Shown: in pieces, positions 59,158 through 64,000 of the stretch
Layout of the letters: every line of letters starts with the position of its first letter
Numbering within the stretch: position 1 is the stretch's first letter
DNA from: Listeria ilorinensis
GTDB lineage: Bacteria; Bacillota; Bacilli; Lactobacillales; Listeriaceae
NCBI RefSeq assembly: GCF_913566895.1
Contig: NZ_CAJYCN010000013.1
Span: 32,521-96,520 of the forward strand
Reading direction: 5' to 3'
DNA length: 64,000 nt
The notes under the pieces: generated by a model
Databases searched by the model: none
Told to the model about the DNA's origin: nothing
What the model saw: the letters and a program-made list of their open reading frames with translations, nothing else
Position numbers and translations under genes: made by a program

Positions 59158-59475
59158 GTGGTTAAATTGGTGTTAGGAGCTATTTCTATAGCCGGGTTGA
59201 CGGTGGACGAGTTAATCATGATCATTACTTTCATATCAGGAATCGCAGCTGTGGTTATTAGGTGGGGACTAATTAATCCCTTAAAAGGCTCTTTGGATCT
59301 TTTGAATAATACTGTGAAAGAACTTCGACAGGAGTTGAAAGCAAGTAAAGCAGATCGGGAAGGTATTCATGATGAGTTGAACGAACATGATAAAAAAATA
59401 GCTTTGCTGCAGCAAGAAGATAAAGCTATTTGGAGCGCTGTTCAGATGCAGAGAAAAGAAAAAGAAGGTGATTAA
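59158..59475 (+). CDS. Membrane protein before the holin (XhlA-like)
   Basis: 105 aa. One membrane segment (LTVDELIMIITFISGIAAVVIRW) and a long C-terminal coiled coil (LLNNTVKELRQELKASKADREGIHDELNEHDKKIALL), the layout of hemolysin XhlA-type lysis accessories. GTG 59158 or TTG 59167 start. Confidence 0.72.
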   Translation: MVKLVLGAISIAGLTVDELIMIITFISGIAAVVIRWGLINPLKGSLDLLNNTVKELRQELKASKADREGIHDELNEHDKKIALLQQEDKAIWSAVQMQRKEKEGD

Positions 59476-59739
59476 ATGAAAATCAATTGGAAAGTACGCT
59501 TTAAAAATAAGGCGTGGGTGATCGCGTTAATCGCGACGCTCTTTTTTATTATTCAGTCTGTGCTCGTTATTTTTGGCGTACAATGGGACTACACAACATT
59601 GCTAGAACAGGTCACAACAATCGTTGCGGCCCTTTTTGCGTTACTGGGGTTAATTATCGACCCGACCACCGCAGGGGCGTCAGACAGCGCTCAGGCGCAA
59701 GATTATAAAGAACCGAGAAAGGATGAAGAAAATGAGTAA
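59476..59739 (+). CDS. hol: Holin (phage holin family, phi-LC3 type)
   Basis: 87 aa. Short basic N-terminus, two membrane segments (AWVIALIATLFFIIQSVLVIF; TTIVAALFALLGLIIDPTTAG) and the conserved GLIIDPTTAGASDS turn before a charged tail. It makes the membrane hole that lets the endolysin out. Confidence 0.92.
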   Translation: MKINWKVRFKNKAWVIALIATLFFIIQSVLVIFGVQWDYTTLLEQVTTIVAALFALLGLIIDPTTAGASDSAQAQDYKEPRKDEENE

Positions 59740-59968
59740 ATTTTTAAAAGGTCAGACTGTAGTTATTGCTGACGTTGATCGAACAAACACAGATCCGCAT
59801 ATGAACCCGGAAGCTCTCACAATTATCAAGGCGGCCAAGCACCGCGGCGAGGTAACAAAGGTAGTCAGTGAAGAGGGCGAGAGAGACTTGTTCTTCGTAT
59901 CATTCTACGATGGCGAGGAACGTGTCACCCAAGGCTACCGCATGGACGAAATCAAGGAGGCTGAGTAA
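59732..59968 (+). CDS. Small protein between holin and endolysin
   Basis: 78 aa, beta-rich with an SH3-like pattern (GQTVVIADVDRTNTDP; DLFFVSFYDGEERVTQGYRMDEI). Not recognised. ATG 59732 overlaps the holin stop. Confidence 0.7.
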   Translation: MSKFLKGQTVVIADVDRTNTDPHMNPEALTIIKAAKHRGEVTKVVSEEGERDLFFVSFYDGEERVTQGYRMDEIKEAE

Positions 59969-59970
59969 AG

Positions 59971-60816
59971 ATGTCAGTAAACGGAGTTGCATTTTCATCG
60001 AACCTAGTGCCTTCCTCGAAATACGGCATTAAGTGCCCGAACATGATGAGCGCGAAAAAAATTACGATTCATAACACGGCAAATAAAGCATCCGCTAAAA
60101 ATGAAGTAAAGTACTGCAGGGATAATAACAATGAAGTTAGCTATCATGTTGCAGTTGATGATATTGAAGCTATTCAAGTAGTTCCTTTTAACCGCAACGC
60201 TTGGCATTGTGGGGACGGTGGTAATGGCTACGGGAATAGAAACACTATCGGAATTGAAATTTGTTACAGTACAGGAAACGAAGACCAGTTTAATAAAGCC
60301 TGCAAAAACACGATTAAATACGTTGCAGGCCTTTGTGTTCAGCAGGGAATTGTGGCCACAAAAGACACAATCAAAAAACACCAAGATTGGAGCAGTAAAT
60401 ACTGCCCGCACAAAATTCTCGATCGTGGCGATTGGAACAAATTCCAACAAGAGATAATTGATGAATACAACCGGATCACGAAGAAAAGCGGTTCATCTAG
60501 TGCAAGTAGCTCGTCAAGTAAGAGCGGTTCTTCTTCTTCCAGTAGCAAAGGTGGCCACTACGTCTATTTTCCCGCCAATCAAGGAACATGGAGAGTCTAT
60601 CCGTTAAATGCTCCATCGCTATCCGCCAAGCACAGCATTGGTTCGATCAATCCGCCTAAATTCGGCGGCCTGACGTATCCAGTCAAGAAGGATCGCGGCG
60701 GTTGGGACTATGAAATCGAAACAGGATCATACGGACGTGTTCGAGTTTACTGTGCGCCAGAAACAGGCGCCAAGGTTAGCTGGAACGGCCCAGGGAATTG
60801 GCCAAACGTTCAATAA
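59971..60816 (+). CDS. ply: Endolysin, N-acetylmuramoyl-L-alanine amidase
   Basis: 281 aa. Amidase_2 domain at about residues 25-165 (KITIHNTANKA, SYHVAVDD, HQDWSSKYCPHKILD with the zinc-binding His residues), a Ser-rich linker, and a C-terminal wall-binding domain from about 195 with two similar halves (YFPANQGTWRVYPLNAPSLS..). Cuts peptidoglycan at the end of infection. Confidence 0.92.
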   Translation: MSVNGVAFSSNLVPSSKYGIKCPNMMSAKKITIHNTANKASAKNEVKYCRDNNNEVSYHVAVDDIEAIQVVPFNRNAWHCGDGGNGYGNRNTIGIEICYSTGNEDQFNKACKNTIKYVAGLCVQQGIVATKDTIKKHQDWSSKYCPHKILDRGDWNKFQQEIIDEYNRITKKSGSSSASSSSSKSGSSSSSSKGGHYVYFPANQGTWRVYPLNAPSLSAKHSIGSINPPKFGGLTYPVKKDRGGWDYEIETGSYGRVRVYCAPETGAKVSWNGPGNWPNVQ

Positions 60817-60825
60817 CTAATAAAC

Positions 60826-60860
60826 GCCCCCAGCTAATTTGCTGGGGGCATCTTTTTTTA
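60826..60860. terminator. Bidirectional terminator between lysis genes and accessory locus
   Basis: Perfect arms GCCCCCAGC/GCTGGGGGC with a 6-nt loop and a run of T at the right; it closes the late operon and can also stop the leftward accessory transcript. Confidence 0.88.
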
Positions 60861-61133
60861 TTCTAAAATAACATCCTTCCCATAATATCCGTCTTCCAAA
60901 AGTTTTTCCTCTCTCTCGGCATCAATGATAAAGTTCTTAACAGGCTCATATACATAATTCCCATCATCAAAAGCGCTGCTAACCAGTACTTTTTTCCATA
61001 AAAATTTATAGCCCATTTGTGCCAATATGTCAGAATCTCGATATCCAATCTCAATCGGGCTATTATCCTCTATCGAGCAACACTTTCTTTGATCATGTGT
61101 AATCACGTAGCATTCTACTGTTCTAGTCATCAT
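60858..61133 (-). CDS. Small protein of the accessory locus, candidate anti-CRISPR
   Basis: 91 aa, not recognised. Mixed charge, beta-rich, with several aromatic residues (VECYVITHDQRKCCSIEDN; YKFLWKKVLVSS; FIIDAEREEKLLEDGYYGKDVILE). ATG 61130 may be the true start because GGGAG is too close to ATG 61133. Last gene of the leftward unit driven by the 61525-61553 promoter, next to an AcrIIA1-like regulator, where Listeria phages keep Cas9 or Cas13 inhibitors. The anti-CRISPR role is guilt by association only. Confidence 0.65.
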   Translation of the reverse strand: MMTRTVECYVITHDQRKCCSIEDNSPIEIGYRDSDILAQMGYKFLWKKVLVSSAFDDGNYVYEPVKNFIIDAEREEKLLEDGYYGKDVILE

Positions 61134-61149
61134 AATCTCCCTCTCGTTT

Positions 61150-61449
61150 TTATTTTGTCAAAATGATCATTTGCTGATAGTAAGGGTTAATAGTCGTGTA
61201 AAGATCTGATAATTCAGCGCTTTCTCTGTCATAAGCATCGTCAGTAAGCTTTCTTAACTCTCTATAGGTAGCATCATCACAAGCAAAGTGGATAATAACT
61301 TCTAATTCGTCCTCTTCGTCAACCTCAGCAATCTGCTTTTTCGTGTACTCAATTGCGGCTTGTAAAAAGTCGGCCGTGTTTTTAGTATGTCCGTATGCTC
61401 TGAAATTTGTTCTTTTTTCATTTACAAAAGTTCGTTGTGTTTTAATCAT
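61150..61449 (-). CDS. Small acidic protein of the accessory locus, candidate anti-CRISPR
   Basis: 99 aa, acidic (a VDEEDELEV stretch in the middle), helix-strand-helix pattern, not recognised. ATG 61449 is preferred: AAAAGG lies about 10 nt upstream, while ATG 61458 overlaps the ribosome site. It is the first gene behind one copy of the duplicated 135-bp promoter cassette and follows a 14-codon leader ORF. Small, acidic and beside an AcrIIA1-like HTH protein, it fits the anti-CRISPR profile; no direct evidence of activity. Confidence 0.68.
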   Translation of the reverse strand: MIKTQRTFVNEKRTNFRAYGHTKNTADFLQAAIEYTKKQIAEVDEEDELEVIIHFACDDATYRELRKLTDDAYDRESAELSDLYTTINPYYQQMIILTK

Positions 61450-61452
61450 TTC

Positions 61453-61587
61453 AATCATCCTTTTCCGATTATAGTTTTTGCAACAAGGCGCCGTCCCATG
61501 GCGTTAATCCTTATTACATGTATAACTATAACACGTATTTGCGTGTTAGTCAAGCTGAAATATAAAAAAGAAGGAGAAAGTTTATTC
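61453..61587 (-). repeat. Duplicated promoter cassette, copy A
   Basis: 135 bp identical to 63186-63320. It runs from the last codons of the upstream gene through promoter, operator, leader ORF and ribosome site to just before the start codon of the downstream gene. Promoter on the minus strand: TTGACT 61548-61553, 17-bp spacer, TATAGT 61525-61530. Operator TAACACGTATTTGCGTGTTA, with arms TAACACG/CGTGTTA, occupies the spacer (61529-61548). Confidence 0.95.
61455..61499 (-). CDS. Leader ORF, copy A
   Basis: 14 aa, MGRRLVAKTIIGKG, with AAGGATT 8 nt before the ATG. It ends 5 nt before the ATG of the 99-aa gene, so translation may be coupled. The peptide is basic. Small size leaves it uncertain. 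Confidence 0.4.
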   Translation of the reverse strand: MGRRLVAKTIIGKG

Positions 61588-61806
61588 CTCTTCGATCCGG
61601 TATAGCTCGTCTAAGAGCTGGCCTGCTGTCATACCAAAAACAACAGCTATTTTTTTGATCATACCAGCTTTAAATGAATCCACTTCTCGCTTGTTGATCG
61701 TCGCTAAGCTGGTATCTCTAATGCCGGAAAGTTTGCTAAGTTGGTACCTCGTCATTCCTTGATTTTTAAGAAATAGATCAAGAGCTTGTTTTTGAATAGT
61801 ACTCAC
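61582..61806 (-). CDS. AcrIIA1 N-terminal-domain-like HTH regulator
   Basis: 74 aa if read from GTG 61806. The HTH FLKNQGMTRYQLSKLSGI, followed by KIAVVFGMTAGQLLDELYRIEE, aligns over its whole length with the first ~70 residues of AcrIIA1 (..FLKKHDLTRYQLSKLTGI.. as recalled). The Cas9-inhibiting C-terminal domain is absent, so this should be only the repressor half that controls anti-CRISPR promoters. AAGGAG touches the GTG; an ATT codon at 61797 has ideal spacing and gives the same N-terminal length as AcrIIA1. Last gene of the unit starting at the copy-B promoter. Confidence 0.78.
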   Translation of the reverse strand: MSTIQKQALDLFLKNQGMTRYQLSKLSGIRDTSLATINKREVDSFKAGMIKKIAVVFGMTAGQLLDELYRIEEE

Positions 61807-61827
61807 CTCCTTGTTTTTTTGATGCTA

Positions 61828-61852
61828 GATGATATAATGAAGTCATATCATC
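61828..61852 (-). promoter_or_regulatory. Inverted repeat at the recombinase stop
   Basis: GATGATAT/ATATCATC arms with a 9-bp loop span the stop codon of the serine recombinase, 22 bp before the HTH gene. Possible attenuator or operator controlling the HTH gene. Confidence 0.45.
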
Positions 61853-62724
61853 TTTTGATGATTATAGTTGTTAGGAGAAGAGTCGGAGTCCCATTCCGGC
61901 TCTTCTTGTATTTCCTCATACGGATAAACCAGTCTCGAACGACTCATTTTTGAAAGCAGTCGCTGAACAGCATTAAACTGTTCAATAGCGATAATTGGCG
62001 TATGGTTACCGGGATATCGTTTTCGGTGGTAGATATTGAATCCGCAGTATGTTGCGTTCATTAGAATAGTGCGAATTCCAGAAACTTGGAAAGGTTTCCC
62101 TCGTTTTCCGCGGAATCCCATGCTATTTATAATGTCAGTTGTTTTGGTTAAACTCGACGTCTCTAAGTACGTTTGATAGATGAGTTTTACCAATTCAGCC
62201 TCTTTTTTGTTTAAGATTAGATGATTTTTCCCTTTGGCAATGTCATAACCTAAGATTTTAACCGCAGTTCGATCACCACGCCGTGCTTTAAATTTATACA
62301 CTTCTTTTAGATTTTCAATTAAAACCTCCCGCTCGAATTCGTTAACAACGCCTAGCACGTTGCGGAGAAGTCTACCAATCGGTGTGCTCGTGTCGAACCC
62401 TTCCGAATAACTTATAAGCCTGATGTCACGTTCTTCCAAAAAGTCGCAATCGTTCATTAAGCACTTGAGGCTTCTTGAGAACCTGCTTAGCTTCCAAACA
62501 AGCACAAAATCAAATTCTCTGCTTTCAGCATCGTCAAATAGCTGTTGAAGGGCAGGGCGGTTGCTGTTTTTAGCTGAATAGCCGCCGTCCTCGTAAACCT
62601 TATATATTATCCACCTGCGTTGCTGGCAATAGTTTGTTAGCGTACTTTTCTGCGTCGCCAGACTCAAACCATCATCAACTTGCATCGAAGTGGATACCCG
62701 TATGTAAATAGCTGCCTTTTTCAT
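61843..62724 (-). CDS. Serine recombinase, large type but lacking the C-terminal zinc/coiled-coil region
   Basis: 293 aa. The resolvase domain (AIYIRVSTSMQVDDGLSL, nucleophile Ser11; DFVLVWKLSRFSRSLKCLMNDC) and the Recombinase domain (KILGYDIAKGKNHLILNKKEAELVKLIYQTYLE; GIRTILMNATYCGFNIYHRKRYPGNHTPII) are intact. Large serine integrases such as A118 Int continue for ~150 residues with a zinc ribbon and coiled coil; these are absent. Its start region overlaps the stop of the upstream 149-aa gene (TTG 62736 is in that overlap; ATG 62724 gives the usual N-terminus). It could move the accessory module or invert DNA; it is not needed for integration given the tyrosine Int. Confidence 0.85.
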   Translation of the reverse strand: MKKAAIYIRVSTSMQVDDGLSLATQKSTLTNYCQQRRWIIYKVYEDGGYSAKNSNRPALQQLFDDAESREFDFVLVWKLSRFSRSLKCLMNDCDFLEERDIRLISYSEGFDTSTPIGRLLRNVLGVVNEFEREVLIENLKEVYKFKARRGDRTAVKILGYDIAKGKNHLILNKKEAELVKLIYQTYLETSSLTKTTDIINSMGFRGKRGKPFQVSGIRTILMNATYCGFNIYHRKRYPGNHTPIIAIEQFNAVQRLLSKMSRSRLVYPYEEIQEEPEWDSDSSPNNYNHQKMI

Positions 62725-62732
62725 TGATCTAC

Positions 62733-63182
62733 TCAAGCTGAGAATGAAAGGCCAGCTTCTTCAATTTTTTTCATGATGTTTTTAAGCTTCATATTTTTGC
62801 GAACGCCCTTAACGCCGTTATCCTTAGCGAATGCAAGAGCTTTTTCATAGTAGTTGATTTTGGAAGCTTCATCTGCCATGAACTCGTTATAATTCATACA
62901 TACAGATTTCGGAGCCCACATTTCAAACGAACCAAATTTAGAGATAACCTTTAATTGGTAAGCTTTTTCAGTTTGCTTAAGGACTTTAAAAGTAGCAACA
63001 TCAAGAACATATGAATTTGCTTGTTTATTTACAAACCATTTTTTCAATGCCACAACTTCAATTTCAGAGTTTTTCAACTCTGCATATACAGTGCGTAATG
63101 CGAGGGCAAAACAAGCACCGTAGTTACCTTCAAATGTTTTTGCCAGTTTATGAGCCGCTACAAAGATTTCTTTTTTAGTCAT
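62733..63182 (-). CDS. Conserved phage protein of the accessory locus
   Basis: 149 aa, Lys-rich. The N-terminal KKEIFVAAHKLAKTFEGNYGACFALALRTVYAELK looks like a family seen near Firmicute phage right ends, function unknown. ATG 63182 is preferred over ATG 63191, which overlaps the AAAAGG ribosome site. First gene behind copy B of the promoter cassette; its stop overlaps the recombinase start region. Confidence 0.72.
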   Translation of the reverse strand: MTKKEIFVAAHKLAKTFEGNYGACFALALRTVYAELKNSEIEVVALKKWFVNKQANSYVLDVATFKVLKQTEKAYQLKVISKFGSFEMWAPKSVCMNYNEFMADEASKINYYEKALAFAKDNGVKGVRKNMKLKNIMKKIEEAGLSFSA

Positions 63183-63185
63183 TTT

Positions 63186-63320
63186 AATCATCCTTTTCCG
63201 ATTATAGTTTTTGCAACAAGGCGCCGTCCCATGGCGTTAATCCTTATTACATGTATAACTATAACACGTATTTGCGTGTTAGTCAAGCTGAAATATAAAA
63301 AAGAAGGAGAAAGTTTATTC
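63186..63320 (-). repeat. Duplicated promoter cassette, copy B
   Basis: Identical over 135 bp to copy A (offset 1733 bp). Promoter TTGACT at 63281-63286 and TATAGT at 63258-63263 on the minus strand, with the same operator in the spacer. Confidence 0.95.
63188..63232 (-). CDS. Leader ORF, copy B
   Basis: The same 14-aa leader as copy A, ending 5 nt before ATG 63182. Confidence 0.4.
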   Translation of the reverse strand: MGRRLVAKTIIGKG

Positions 63321-63509
63321 TCCTTCAATAAGGTGTTTTCTTGCTTTGATCAATTCATCTAATTCAGCTAGATCTTTCACGGTTGCATGATTTCTAATGA
63401 ATGTTTTTGCACTACTTTTATACGAGTTATACCGAGCCTGCTCTGGATTTCTATCTCGATACGCCTTAACCGCTTTTTTTTGAGATTCCCGCGTTTTTCC
63501 ATCCTCCAT
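63315..63509 (-). CDS. Small phage protein, unknown
   Basis: 64 aa, very basic first half (MEDGKTRESQKKAVKAYRDR..), then an acidic helical end (DLAELDELIKARKHLIEGE). Similar short proteins are common in Listeria and Enterococcus phages as recalled; function unknown. ATG 63509 is chosen from GGAGGTGATAACT directly upstream; the longer frame to 63560 was rejected. Its last codons lie in repeat copy B. Confidence 0.75.
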   Translation of the reverse strand: MEDGKTRESQKKAVKAYRDRNPEQARYNSYKSSAKTFIRNHATVKDLAELDELIKARKHLIEGE

Positions 63510-63514
63510 AGTTA

Positions 63515-63634
63515 TCACCTCCAAATCAGGTATACAGCTACTCCAATCAGTAAGCTCCATACTATAGCGGCTTTCCAGTCGAACTTGATACGTTCAACAG
63601 TGACCGTGAATCCTTTCCATTTGAATTTTTTCAT
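63515..63634 (-). CDS. Small membrane peptide
   Basis: 39 aa, amphipathic basic N-terminus and one membrane segment (AAIVWSLLIGVAVYLIW). Its stop precedes the 64-aa gene by 5 bp and it contains that gene's ribosome site. No ribosome site is visible before its own ATG, so the start is doubtful. Confidence 0.45.
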   Translation of the reverse strand: MKKFKWKGFTVTVERIKFDWKAAIVWSLLIGVAVYLIWR

Positions 63635-63655
63635 GTTATAATGAGTTACAGGAAT

Positions 63656-63682
63656 GGGAGGGGGCTTTCGCCCCTTACTCCC
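63656..63682. other. Strong GC hairpin
   Basis: GGGAG/CTCCC and GGGGC/GCCCC stems with a short bulge and a 4-nt loop (GAAA on the minus strand). It covers the end of the 29-aa ORF and precedes the small membrane peptide. On the plus strand it is followed by a short T-run, so it could also be a terminator. Confidence 0.65.
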
Positions 63683-63764
63683 ACGTGATTTTTATGGAGA
63701 AGATTAGAATGTTGAATCGCACTTCAACTTTTAGTCTTCTTCTTTTTTGTTTCCTGTGTCTCAC
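63675..63764 (-). CDS. Tiny basic peptide at the head of the accessory locus
   Basis: 29 aa, very basic (RHRKQKRRRLKVEVR) then hydrophobic. GTG 63764 stands 7 nt from a perfect AGGAGG and follows a good promoter, so it is probably translated. It ends inside the GC hairpin. Might be a leader peptide. Confidence 0.5.
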   Translation of the reverse strand: MRHRKQKRRRLKVEVRFNILIFSIKITWE

Positions 63765-63790
63765 TCTCTCACCTCCTTGACTATAATAAT

Positions 63791-63819
63791 ATTATAACAC
63801 ATGTGTTATAATACGGCAA
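63791..63819 (-). promoter_or_regulatory. Leftward promoter with 22-bp perfect palindrome
   Basis: TTGCCG (63814-63819), 17-bp spacer, TATAAT (63791-63796) on the minus strand. The region 63791-63812 is a perfect palindrome centred on ACATGT with the half-site TAACAC/GTGTTA, the same half-site as in the duplicated cassettes. Confidence 0.75.
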
Positions 63820-63833
63820 TAGAAACCACAAAA

Positions 63834-63869
63834 AAATTCTGCCACAACATTAATTAAATGGCAGAATTT
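63834..63869 (-). terminator. Inverted repeat/terminator near the right end
   Basis: Perfect 11-bp arms AAATTCTGCCA/TGGCAGAATTT; on the minus strand a T-run follows, so it can stop transcription entering the prophage from comK. Confidence 0.7.
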
Positions 63870-63888
63870 GAATACCCAATGAATACCC
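63869..63888 (+). repeat. Integrase arm-type sites, right
   Basis: TGAATACCC at 63869-63877 and 63880-63888, same orientation, matching the left pair at 14710-14730. Confidence 0.65.
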
Positions 63889-63989
63889 CTTTTTATATTT
63901 TAAACCTTAATATTTATAAAGCTATTTTTCACAAACGGCTTTGTAGAGCCATATTCTCTGTTATTTTCTAATAAGTTTTAGCACCTGAT

Positions 63990-64000
63990 AAACGGGGTAA
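63990..64000. other. attR core
   Basis: AAACGGGGTAA, exact copy of the left core, cut by the window end. The stretch 63889-63989 shows no gene. Confidence 0.72.

Larger units (their letters stand above)
14629..64000. mobile_element. Temperate contractile-tailed prophage inserted in comK
   Basis: About 49.4 kb between two copies of AAACGGGGTAA. It contains integrase, lysogeny, replication, packaging, head, contractile tail, lysis and right-end accessory modules in normal phage order. Apart from the C5 methyltransferase frameshift, no structural gene appears broken, so it may be inducible. The right boundary coincides with the window end, so the core may be longer than 11 bp. Confidence 0.92.

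Noticed and set aside
60004..60450. 148-aa minus-strand frame opposite the endolysin
   Set aside because: Shadow of the amidase; no ribosome site.
61811..61836. Plus-strand promoter (TTGTTT and TATAAT) reading antisense into the recombinase
   Set aside because: The boxes are within a symmetric inverted repeat and the -35 is poor; insufficient support.
14629..64000. tRNA genes or tRNA attachment site
   Set aside because: No tRNA-like cloverleaf or CCA end seen at either junction; the target is comK.

Overview
The window comes from a low-GC Gram-positive bacterium, most likely a Listeria species. The chromosomal genes match, from memory of the family, the Listeria blocks around lmo0530-lmo0540 (degenerate-GGDEF exopolysaccharide protein, DUF4274 protein, ACT protein, UPF0210 protein, LacI regulator, GH4 phospho-beta-glucosidase, tagatose-bisphosphate aldolase, penicillin-binding-protein-like hydrolase) and around lmo2334-lmo2337 (fructose PTS operon, small XRE regulator, comK). 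In L. monocytogenes these two blocks are far apart. Here they are adjacent, which suggests a different or rearranged Listeria species.

Chromosomal part (1-14.6 kb): a membrane protein with a degenerate GGDEF domain and an intact I-site motif; DUF4274; a two-gene ACT/UPF0210 unit; a divergent LacI-GH4 pair; a MarR-NmrA pair with a perfect palindromic operator; lacD; a beta-lactamase-fold hydrolase; the DeoR-fruK-fruA operon; an XRE regulator; and the C-terminal part of comK, cut at its 5' side.

Prophage (about 14.63-64.0 kb): a complete-looking temperate phage sits in comK between two copies of an 11-bp sequence (14629-14639 and 63990-64000). Order: tyrosine integrase; lysogeny module with two separate repressor/operator regions; small early genes; AAA ATPase, RecT-like protein and MBL-fold protein; replication initiator carrying iteron-like repeats; DnaC-like loader; RusA; C5 methyltransferase with a frameshift and a second gene nested in another frame; HNH and DUF1642/DUF3850 genes; ArpU-like late regulator; ParB-N6 methyltransferase fusion; terminase; portal; MuF-metallopeptidase fusion; prohead/scaffold with an internal start; capsid; connectors; sheath and tube; tape measure; baseplate; tail fibre; holin and amidase endolysin. 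The sheath, tube and baseplate genes predict a contractile tail, unlike the siphoviral A118 phages known from comK.

Right end (60.85-63.8 kb, minus strand): an accessory locus in the position where Listeria phages keep anti-CRISPR genes. It encodes a short HTH protein resembling the N-terminal domain of AcrIIA1, two small unrecognised proteins, a 149-aa phage protein, a serine recombinase lacking the large C-terminal region, and several tiny ORFs. A 135-bp promoter/operator/leader-peptide/RBS cassette is perfectly duplicated in front of two of the genes. This is the best candidate for an undescribed system. No tRNA, rRNA, CRISPR array or IS element was seen.
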